IMG/VR virus record: IMGVR_UViG_3300035698_020925
Coordinates: 1 to 21,044 of that record
Direction: 5' to 3' (one strand)
Origin: a virus
Length of the DNA stretch: 21,044 nucleotides
Made by a program: the position numbers and the translations under genes. The first letter of the stretch is position 1. Each line of letters opens with the position of its first letter. Of this stretch, positions 13,890 to 21,044 are shown piece by piece. A model generated the notes under the pieces. The model was not told where the DNA came from. It saw only the letters and a program-made list of their open reading frames with translations, and made no database searches.

Positions 13890-16190
13890 ATGAGCACATC
13901 TCTTGGATCATTAACAACTCCAGACGAATACATTACTTATTATTACGATTTACTTAAAACGGAGTTAGATAAAAAGGAGTTACAAATATCAAAAGTTGGG
14001 TTAATTGGATATTTAATGAACATATTCGGCTATACCCAATTTGATATTAAACAGTATTTAGATCATCTTTCCAAAGAAGGCTTTTTAGCAACAGCCGATA
14101 TTGATGATAATTTAATCCTTCATGGTAGTATCTTCAATTATTCATTATCAAATGCAATACCAGCTTCTATTGTGGGGATATTTTTATTTGATTTTACTGC
14201 GCTTCCAACTAAAAGTGCAGAGGTTGCGAAGCGGGAAATTTATATTACTGACTTAAAAATCAATGTTGGTGGTTTAATTTATACTCTTGATTCTCAATAT
14301 CTTATTGTTGAGCAGTCTGATAATTATTTTTGTCAGATAACCGATAGTTCTAATAAGATTTTTAATATTCCTTTTTTATATGCTAGTCCTAGTATTACTA
14401 TTAAAGATCTTAAACAATACACTTCTGAAGAAGTTGTTTTTAATTCTCCTAATTATGCTCAAGGAACATTTTATGCTTATTCAATATCTATTGATGAAGA
14501 TGTATACATATCAAATATAGTTGTTTATGTTAATGATGTTGAATATGAAATTAAAACTGTTAAATGGGATTCCGCATCAACTGATAAAGTTGTATTTGTC
14601 CGCCAATTGTCTAATAAAATATTGATTGAATTGGGATCTGGTTTGCATGGAGTTTATGTTCCGAATTCAGAGATTAAAGTTATTGTTAAAACAACAACTG
14701 GTTCACAAGGTAATGTTTCTACTCAAGCTATTACTCCTTATGCTGGGAATATTATTATATATGATACATTAAATGATGACACAACACAAGGACCATTATT
14801 GGCAGATGTTGCCACTTTTATTACTGTTAATATTGAATATGGGGAAAATGGTACAGATCAATTAGAAGGGTCTGATTTAAGGTCCGCAATTCTTAAATAT
14901 GTATATACTAGAGATAATTTAATATCTGAATTAGATTTTAATAATATTCTTGGAAAAGCAGCGACTGATAATTTTGTATTGTTTAAGAAAACTGATTTTG
15001 TTGAAAATATTATTTATAACTTTGTTTCATTTAAAAATAAACAATTAGTGCCTCTTAGGTCACTTTCATATTCTCCAAATAAAATCGAGTTTGATGCTGC
15101 TGGGATGTATCGTCCAGAATTTACAATTAATGCAACAACTTTTATTAGTCCATTTCTGTACAATTGGGATTCTTTTTTGCATATTTATAAAGGATATGTG
15201 ATTGATCCAGTTGTTAGAGCATATTTTTCAGATATAACTATTGAAAATAATATTACAGAAATACCGCCAGCAATGAGTATTTCGGCGACTTATTTAAATT
15301 CATCTGAGGAAGTACGATTTGATGTAACTTCATATGAGGATTTAACAGATTATTCTGCTTTGATTTCTATACCAGAAGTTAATATTGATGATGTTGTAAT
15401 GACACAAATTGATACCAATACGTTTAGATATGTTTATTCTTCCGGTATTATTTATGACCCGATGAATGTCAATGTTAAAGTTTCTGCTACTGCTACCACT
15501 ACTAAATTATTTACATATCTTGTTGAAGATATGACTTTAGTTACCGATGTGTCTGATATTTTCTTTCTTAAAACATATGGGGATACCACTAGTTATGTTC
15601 TTAATATTCCTGTAATGCCTGAGTATGATTTTAGTTTAGATGAAGATTATTACATTCAGAAATTTATTTCTTTATTTGGTTCGTTGGGATTAGATGATAA
15701 AACAAAAATGATTTCTGATGAAGTTCAACTAAGATTTATTAATGCGGATAGAATAGAAGCCGCAATTCTTGAAGAGTTAACAACTGTTGGGTTTGATTTT
15801 GAGTTAGTTTTGCCATTAAATATTGAAATAAGTATATCTGGTTCTAAAGAAGCTACAATTACCAATCAAGTGTCTGTGTTATCTGTTAAGGCACAACTAG
15901 AAATGGATTTAGCACAATTTTTGGTTGATAATTATACAGGGACACAAATTTCATTTTATAAAACTAAAGTAATTGATTTTGTTCACAATTATGGATTTTG
16001 GATTAAATCTGTTGATGTAATTATTACTGATTCTGCAACTGTTCCGAATATAATTGTTGGTGGTAATATTGAAACTTATGATCAAAGTGATGTTTTAGAT
16101 GATTTAACCAAATTGCAAGTTGCGACATATTGTCCTTATTACTTTTATTGGGATGTTAATAATATTGTGATTAATATTTCTTTAGTTTAA
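13890..16190 (+). CDS. Baseplate wedge protein, gp6 / baseplate J-like
   Basis: 766-aa protein. The middle and C-terminus fit the baseplate J/T4 gp6 family, which forms the wedge ring of contractile tails. The strand-rich region around residues 255-300 (IVKTTTGSQGNVSTQAITPY) resembles the segment before the J core. Then come GENGTDQLEGSDLRSAILKY and TRDNLISELDFNNIL (about 315-355), matching the usual G.d.es...lR..i......r.vt..Dy pattern. A late segment (LNIEISISGSKEATITNQVSV with IDFVHNYGFWIKSVDVII) resembles the C-terminal J-like domain. ATG 13890 has AAAGGA about 12 nt upstream, a little far. It follows a tail-tube-like gene and precedes terminase. Assignment is by pattern; confidence is moderate. 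Confidence 0.7.
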   Translation: MSTSLGSLTTPDEYITYYYDLLKTELDKKELQISKVGLIGYLMNIFGYTQFDIKQYLDHLSKEGFLATADIDDNLILHGSIFNYSLSNAIPASIVGIFLFDFTALPTKSAEVAKREIYITDLKINVGGLIYTLDSQYLIVEQSDNYFCQITDSSNKIFNIPFLYASPSITIKDLKQYTSEEVVFNSPNYAQGTFYAYSISIDEDVYISNIVVYVNDVEYEIKTVKWDSASTDKVVFVRQLSNKILIELGSGLHGVYVPNSEIKVIVKTTTGSQGNVSTQAITPYAGNIIIYDTLNDDTTQGPLLADVATFITVNIEYGENGTDQLEGSDLRSAILKYVYTRDNLISELDFNNILGKAATDNFVLFKKTDFVENIIYNFVSFKNKQLVPLRSLSYSPNKIEFDAAGMYRPEFTINATTFISPFLYNWDSFLHIYKGYVIDPVVRAYFSDITIENNITEIPPAMSISATYLNSSEEVRFDVTSYEDLTDYSALISIPEVNIDDVVMTQIDTNTFRYVYSSGIIYDPMNVNVKVSATATTTKLFTYLVEDMTLVTDVSDIFFLKTYGDTTSYVLNIPVMPEYDFSLDEDYYIQKFISLFGSLGLDDKTKMISDEVQLRFINADRIEAAILEELTTVGFDFELVLPLNIEISISGSKEATITNQVSVLSVKAQLEMDLAQFLVDNYTGTQISFYKTKVIDFVHNYGFWIKSVDVIITDSATVPNIIVGGNIETYDQSDVLDDLTKLQVATYCPYYFYWDVNNIVINISLV

Positions 16191-16217
16191 CAGTAGAGTA
16201 CTAGTTAGGAGACCTTT

Positions 16218-16730
16218 GTGAATACAACAACACTTACAAAAGAACAACAGGCAATTGAATTTTTTAAATGTAGAAGAAATCCATTTTACTTCATATACAA
16301 TCATGTTAAAATCCCGGAAATTGGTGGTGAGCAATCATATACCCCTGATTTAATGCATTCCAAATTGAGACAAACCATTAGAAGTGCTATTGTGCAGCAT
16401 AGAGTATTGCTTATGGCAACAAGACAACTAGGTAAGTCAACTGTTATAGCATGTTTAATAGAGTGGTGTTGTAACTTTTTTCCAAGGAATTCTGCAAATA
16501 TACTTAATGCGAATAAAGAATATTCTCTTGCAAATCTACAAATGATTAAATATATTCACGAACAGTTGCCCGGGTTTTTAAGAGTACCGCTGAAGTATAA
16601 AGGGGAAAGAAAGACATTTATGGAGTTTGAGAATGGCAGCATTATAAGATGTTTCTATCCCGCTACTTCTAGCGATCCATCAGTTATAGCTCGTTCGTTA
16701 ACGTCACCAATTTTATATATCGATGAGGCT
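16218..16730 (+). CDS. terL: Large terminase subunit, exon 1 (ATPase N-terminus)
   Basis: First 171 codons of the packaging motor ATPase (T4 gp17 type). GTG 16218 follows AGGAGACC. Visible parts: the adenine-side region FYFIYNHVKIPEIG (23-36), Walker A ATRQLGKST (67-75) with the Q-L-GKS form typical of gp17-like terminases, and Walker B ILYIDEA (165-171), whose final Ala codon is the last codon of the exon. The intron lies exactly between codons (phase 0). Without splicing, translation would run into the intron and stop at TAA 16818-16820, giving a 200-residue protein with no nuclease domain. Joined to exon 2 the product is 591 aa, normal for the family (T4 gp17, 610 aa). The enzyme cuts concatemeric DNA and pumps it into proheads. 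Confidence 0.9.
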
Positions 16731-17082
16731 AGAAAAGTTTGGTCTTTCATACAGCGATGTATGTTGAAAAATTTTGTGAACTGCTGGAATATCCTTAGAG
16801 CTTGTTCAACCACAACATAACTAGAAATGGTAAGTGTGATGGTTTGAAAATGAATGAGATTGGACAATCAGCAGCCAAGTGCCTAATCATGTTGTAATTG
16901 CGACATTAATGGTAAAGGTTCAACGACTATCCCGGAAGGGAGTACACTGCAAGCGCAGCGGAAGTGCAAAACAACTTATCAATAAAAAATCATAAGTTGA
17001 AGATATAGTCTAATCTGTATGGAAACATGCAGTTGGGTTAAAGTCCCGAGTAAGAATTAGCGTTTCTTATTGAATATAAATG
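16731..17082 (+). ncRNA. Self-splicing group I intron (td-like, subgroup IA) in terL
   Basis: 352-nt intron without its own ORF. P1: exon end GAGGCT pairs with GGTCTT (16741-16746) and puts a U-G pair at the 5' splice site. P7: GACTA (16925-16929) with TAGTC (17006-17010), in the contexts TTCAACGACTATCCC and GAAGATATAGTC, both typical of phage group IA introns such as T4 td. P7.1-like CCC-GGAA-GGG (16931-16940). P8: CAACTTAT/ATAAGTTG (16972-16979, 16992-16999). P9: CTGTATG-GAAA-CATGCAG (17015-17032), a GNRA loop. The intron ends ...ATAAATG, with the terminal G at 17082. Removing it gives IDEA-AHIRHIAEAF in frame. Splicing itself is inferred. Confidence 0.93.
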
Positions 17083-18345
17083 GCTCATATTCGTCATATA
17101 GCGGAAGCATTTGGATCTGCCCAACCAACACTTTCAAGGGCAAGACAACAAGCAGAAAAAAATAAATATCCTTATTTTATTGCTATTACATCTACACCAA
17201 ATTCTTCTGTTGGAACTGGACAGTGGTTTTATGATATGCATCAATTCGCAATTAGTGGAAATGATATTTTTGATTCTGATGATTTATTTATTCCAGAAGC
17301 AGATAAGATTATTAATAACCCAGAGCGAAATGGTTTTGTTCGCATTCGTTATCATTGGTCAGAGGATCCAACTAAGTGTCAGGAATGGTACGCAGATCAA
17401 TGTCGGGAGCTAAACTTTGATAAAAGAATGATAAATCAAGAACTAGATTTGTTGTTTATTGGTGCTACTAATTGTATTTTTGAAGATGATTTTCTTTCGT
17501 TACTTAAAGAAATACCTATAACACAACGCATTCGCATGCCACATCAAACTTTTCTGAATTTGTATGTTGAAGAAATTGATGCGAATGATTTTATACTTAT
17601 AAGTGTTGATACCGCAAAATCTTTAATTGGGGATTTTAATGCTATTGAAGTGTTTACATATCTGAATTTTCATCAAATTGCCGAATATTTTGGTAAACTT
17701 GGTTCATTGACGAAATATTCCGATATTGTTAAAGCAGTGACTAAGTATTTTGCAAAAATTAATGATAATAAAGTGATTCTTTGTATTGAAGAAAATAGTA
17801 TTGGAACTGCTGTTATAGAAAATCTACAGAATGATGAAGATTATGATTATGAACAGTTTATATATTCTCCTGAACCTGAAAAGAGGATTGGTATTAATAC
17901 AAGTCCTAAAACAAAACCATTAATGATTTCCATTTTGTATGACTATTTTGTTTCTGATCCTGAATGTATTAGAAGTTCAGATTTGATAAATCAATTGCAT
18001 GTTATTGAACGCAAAGTTGGTGGTGGAATTGCCGCTCAATCTGGAAAAAATGATGATTTGTTTATGGCATCTGCGTTAGCCGCTTATACTAGGAAATTAT
18101 CAGAGCTTGAAATCTTGCCGTTAATTGATATAACAAAACATAAAAATTTAGTCGATAAACAAATCAATCAATACCGACAGGCAATACATACACTCAATGG
18201 ACCACAACATATTTCATCCGGTAGTCTTGATGTAGTTGTTAAAGATAATAAAATTGAATATGTGGATCCATTTTTAGAAGAAACACAACAGAAACAAATT
18301 GATGTGATAGATAATGATGATGATTTTTTATTTAAAATGTTTTAA
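17083..18345 (+). CDS. terL: Large terminase subunit, exon 2 (ATPase end and nuclease domain)
   Basis: Last 420 residues of the terminase. The exon opens AHIRHIAEAFGSAQPTLSRA, continuing the Walker B helix; ITSTPN then gives the coupling motif of gp17-like ATPases, followed by GTGQWFYDMHQF. The RNase H/RuvC-like nuclease domain shows its acidic residues in order: FILISVDTAK (first Asp), VILCIEENSIGT (Glu) and SGKNDDLFMASALAAY (Asp pair). The domain is intact, so a headful- or site-cutting nuclease is expected. An ATG at 17080 overlaps the splice junction but has no SD, so it is not a true start. An acidic, Gln-rich end (EETQQKQIDVIDNDDD) closes the protein. The next gene begins 32 nt on. Confidence 0.92.
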   Translation, partial: AHIRHIAEAFGSAQPTLSRARQQAEKNKYPYFIAITSTPNSSVGTGQWFYDMHQFAISGNDIFDSDDLFIPEADKIINNPERNGFVRIRYHWSEDPTKCQEWYADQCRELNFDKRMINQELDLLFIGATNCIFEDDFLSLLKEIPITQRIRMPHQTFLNLYVEEIDANDFILISVDTAKSLIGDFNAIEVFTYLNFHQIAEYFGKLGSLTKYSDIVKAVTKYFAKINDNKVILCIEENSIGTAVIENLQNDEDYDYEQFIYSPEPEKRIGINTSPKTKPLMISILYDYFVSDPECIRSSDLINQLHVIERKVGGGIAAQSGKNDDLFMASALAAYTRKLSELEILPLIDITKHKNLVDKQINQYRQAIHTLNGPQHISSGSLDVVVKDNKIEYVDPFLEETQQKQIDVIDNDDDFLFKMF

Positions 18346-18377
18346 CAGTATTTATATTTTAAGGAGGTGGTTTTTAA

Positions 18378-21044
18378 ATGTCTGATTATAACCAGAAACA
18401 TATTAAGAAGAATTTATCAATTGGTACTAGTACGAGACGAGAACCATCTCCTATTAATATCCGTGCTGATTTACAAGAAGGTTTTGCAAAATTAGAAAAG
18501 CAACAAGAAAAACAACGACAAATTAGATTCCAAGAATCAGTTCAAATAGAGGAACCAACACAATTAGTTCAAGAACCAAAACAAACAATTAAAAAACCAG
18601 AAACACCACAAGACATTAAAGTCGAAGCTAAAAAGAAACAGATTGCTGCTGCTAAAAAAAGTAAAGAAGATGCTGCGTTAATGGAACGAAGAGGGCTAAC
18701 TGGATCTGTTGAAGAAGAACGATTATCTTCTAAAGTTAAAAGCTTGGGAAAAATCCCAATGGCTGCAGGTATTCTTGGTAGTGGTGGTGCTGCTCTTGCT
18801 GGGATGGTTAAAACTACATCAAATAAGATTGGTGATGTTGAAATGTCATCAGCTGCTGATATTGCTGGGAGTTTAATTCCTGGTTTAGGTATGCTTGGTG
18901 GTCTTTCAATGGGATTATCTAAAACTCAACAAGCTCAGCGAATTAGATCTGCTAAACAAAGTGAAAATCAATTAGGTGCTACCGGAAAAGTATCGCAAGT
19001 AGCTGGATCTGCGAGTATGCTGTCAAGATTACCATTTACGGCTGCTGGAATTGCTGGGATGATGACTGGTGATCCCACTGGTGCTATGACTAAAGTTGGT
19101 AAAGTCATAAAAGGTGGGGTACATGGTGGAATGCAAGTGGCTACAGAAACTGTGGGTAGTGGTTTTAGTGGTGCTTCTAAATTAGCTGGCAAAGTTGGTT
19201 TAGATACAACATCTAGTATGTTAAGTGGTGCGAGTGGTATGGCTGGTGGCTTATCTGGTATGATCGCAAGTAGTCCAATACTTGCACCTGCGCTTGCTAT
19301 GGCATTACCAGGTATTATTTCCGGAATTTCATCAGTAGTTATTGCTAAAAAACGAATGAGAATTCGTGGTAAACCATCAACAAAAGAGAGATTTATTAAA
19401 GAGTTTGGTCAGTCTCGCATAGAGGATGGGTATGGTTCTTGGACTAATAGAATTCTTTTAGATCCAAAAATGGAAAGCGAAGATAGAATATTAGGACTTG
19501 TTCAGATAATTCTTGATTCAGTACGTAATATTGCAGCATCTGTTTCTGTTCTTCCTCAAATGGCTGTTATGGCAAGAAATAAAGAACTCAAAGAAACAAA
19601 AGGTGTCAATGCTGATATTAGTGATATTGATAAATTAAAAGAAAAATGGGCAAAAACTGAAATTGGTGGGATATCAGTTACTTTGGGCAAGTTTACTAAT
19701 GATGTTGTTGATAAATTTACTTTATTCAGTCAAAAATTAGTTGGTCTTGATCCGTTTAAACAAGTTACTGATTTATTATTTAAAGGTAAAACGCCACTTG
19801 CAATATTAAATGAACAAGAAGAGTTGCATGGATCGAGAATAGAACAAGATAAAGTAATTGAAAAGGTTAAAAAGGAATTAGGTATACGTCATTCTGATGC
19901 AAAATTATTATCGATGTCTGGTTCTGCAATTGCTCAGATGGCAGAAACTCCTGATGGTAAAAAGATAGCATTATTATCTGCAATTAAAGATATAACAACT
20001 CTTGGTGTAATGGAACAAGGTGCGATAAGAGCACATCTTGGTATTTCTTCAATTGATTTAACAGTAAGACCTGTTAAGAAAAAAGGGTTTCTTAATATGC
20101 TCAATACAATTGGGATGTCAATTCCTATTGTAGCGACTGCAACTGCTATAATTTCTACTGCTGTTAAAACTATACCCAAAGTTATTAAGTTTCCTGGTGA
20201 AATGTATTCGCAATTTAAAGGATTTCTTAAGAAACGTCGCGATTCTGAAGTTAAGGTGTTTAAAGAGTTAGCTGAAAAACAACAGAAGTTATTTGAAAAA
20301 GAAGGTATTGCTGTAAGTGATGAAAAAGCAGCACAGATATATTTTGCTGGTCCGTTTCAAGATGTTATGGGTGATATGAAACGTATTGGCTGGACACAAG
20401 TTGAATTATTACAAAATATATTTGCAGTTGCAAAACAACAATTCGAAATGCTTACTGGTAGTACTTTTGTTTATCAAGAAACACAAGCTGCTAGAAAACA
20501 ACAAATGGTTTATGATACTGTAACTGGACAATATGTATTACCCTCTGAATATCAAGAGATACTTACTGAGCGTCTTGAGAAAGCTGAAAAAATACAGTCA
20601 GAATTTATAAGTTCTCAATTTAAATCTCAACGTAAAGAAGCTAAAGCACGTGCAAAACTTGAGAAATTTCGATTAAAAGATATTGAAAAAACTGGAACAA
20701 CTGATCTTCAGAGTATGGATGAGATTAAGGCCCAATCATTTAAGCAAATTGAAAGTGGTGCTATTGGACGAATTGATACTAAAGGTGTAATACCAAGTGG
20801 ATTTGGACAATTACAAACTGGGTTTGGTGATTTTGTAGATGTTATTAAAGATAAATTTGATACGATTATTGATCTGCTTAAAGGCATTGTTTCTAATACA
20901 GAAGTGTTATCAGATTTGTCACAAAATGTTTTCGAACCTCAAATGATTGTTCAAGATAATTCTAAAATTGATATATTATCAAAATTACCTTTTCAAGCTG
21001 ATGATTATGAAGAAAAAGAAACTGCTCAGAATGATGTCAGTTCA
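18378..21044 (+). CDS. Large Gly/Ala-rich then coiled protein, 3' incomplete (tail or ejected virion protein?)
   Basis: Reading frame open from ATG 18378 to the window end: 889 codons, no stop, so the gene continues to the right. It has the best SD in the window (AAGGAGGTGG, 18361-18370), implying strong expression. Residues 1-115 are charged, Gln/Glu/Lys-rich and helical or disordered. Residues about 120-320 are Gly/Ala/Ser/Met-rich with several hydrophobic stretches (GILGSGGAALAGM, LPFTAAGIAGMMTG, LAPALAMALPGIISGI). A second hydrophobic segment (IGMSIPIVATATAIIST) lies near 577-595. Later parts are helical, with a Lys/Glu-rich stretch near 730-790. This architecture is common in tape-measure and ejected internal virion proteins, but I recognise no specific family. 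The CDS is certain; the role is a guess. Confidence 0.85.
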   Translation, partial: MSDYNQKHIKKNLSIGTSTRREPSPINIRADLQEGFAKLEKQQEKQRQIRFQESVQIEEPTQLVQEPKQTIKKPETPQDIKVEAKKKQIAAAKKSKEDAALMERRGLTGSVEEERLSSKVKSLGKIPMAAGILGSGGAALAGMVKTTSNKIGDVEMSSAADIAGSLIPGLGMLGGLSMGLSKTQQAQRIRSAKQSENQLGATGKVSQVAGSASMLSRLPFTAAGIAGMMTGDPTGAMTKVGKVIKGGVHGGMQVATETVGSGFSGASKLAGKVGLDTTSSMLSGASGMAGGLSGMIASSPILAPALAMALPGIISGISSVVIAKKRMRIRGKPSTKERFIKEFGQSRIEDGYGSWTNRILLDPKMESEDRILGLVQIILDSVRNIAASVSVLPQMAVMARNKELKETKGVNADISDIDKLKEKWAKTEIGGISVTLGKFTNDVVDKFTLFSQKLVGLDPFKQVTDLLFKGKTPLAILNEQEELHGSRIEQDKVIEKVKKELGIRHSDAKLLSMSGSAIAQMAETPDGKKIALLSAIKDITTLGVMEQGAIRAHLGISSIDLTVRPVKKKGFLNMLNTIGMSIPIVATATAIISTAVKTIPKVIKFPGEMYSQFKGFLKKRRDSEVKVFKELAEKQQKLFEKEGIAVSDEKAAQIYFAGPFQDVMGDMKRIGWTQVELLQNIFAVAKQQFEMLTGSTFVYQETQAARKQQMVYDTVTGQYVLPSEYQEILTERLEKAEKIQSEFISSQFKSQRKEAKARAKLEKFRLKDIEKTGTTDLQSMDEIKAQSFKQIESGAIGRIDTKGVIPSGFGQLQTGFGDFVDVIKDKFDTIIDLLKGIVSNTEVLSDLSQNVFEPQMIVQDNSKIDILSKLPFQADDYEEKETAQNDVSS

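Noticed and set aside
17080-18345. Independent gene starting at ATG 17080
   Set aside because: The ATG is made of the last intron bases and has no SD. Splicing gives a perfect in-frame terminase join, so this is exon 2.
18968-19192. Antisense ORF on the minus strand (also 871-1095, 4607-4804, 5123-5491, 5942-6229, 9185-9370, 12730-12927, 16655-16867 and 19934-20179)
   Set aside because: All lie opposite well-supported + strand genes, have biased low-complexity products and no SD, and look like shadows of codon usage.

Overview
The window looks like part of the late/virion region of a large, AT-rich, tailed (probably contractile-tailed, myovirus-type) bacteriophage, possibly a jumbo phage. 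Every gene I can support is on the + strand. Genes are packed with short gaps or overlaps, most have clear Shine-Dalgarno (SD) sequences, and GTG/TTG starts are used. The phage assignment rests on a two-domain large terminase, a baseplate J/gp6-like protein, a tail-tube-like protein, a phage UvsX/RecA-type ATPase and a td-like group I intron. I cannot name the host. No tRNA, rRNA, CRISPR array, IS element or host gene was seen.

Layout. 1-1580: a freestanding Vsr/EDxHD-type endonuclease, then four small or unknown genes, two of which share the N-terminal peptide INQLVQES. 1685-3915: three unknown genes (helical, coiled-coil, small alpha/beta). 3954-4344: a folded leader RNA whose strand can pair with a downstream SD, a 31-aa ORF and a small HTH ORF. 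4368-8053: a DNA-transaction module with a UvsX/RecA-like ATPase, a one-TM protein, a small basic protein and a Cas4/RecB-like nuclease with four Fe-S-type cysteines. Long inverted repeats flank the nuclease gene. 8163-13045: a membrane-embedded M48-like zinc peptidase, then three large proteins that I do not recognise but that are probably virion components. 13051-16190: a tail-tube-like protein and a gp6/J-like baseplate wedge protein. 16218-18345: the large terminase, interrupted at its Walker B codons by a 352-nt ORF-less group IA intron. 18378 to the window end: an incomplete gene of at least 889 codons, Gly/Ala-rich and then coiled.

How it fits together: terminase, tail tube, baseplate and the long incomplete protein make and fill the particle. 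The UvsX-like ATPase and Cas4-like nuclease probably serve recombination-dependent replication and preparation of DNA for packaging. The terminase, recombinase and nuclease genes share the SD context AGGAGACC.

Most worth following up: the terminase intron and its possible dependence on a nuclease encoded elsewhere; the SD-sequestering leader at 3954-4057; the interleaved A-B-A'-B' repeats at 8060-8109; the M48 peptidase in a virion cluster; and the repeated leader element at 14-37 and 13837-13866.
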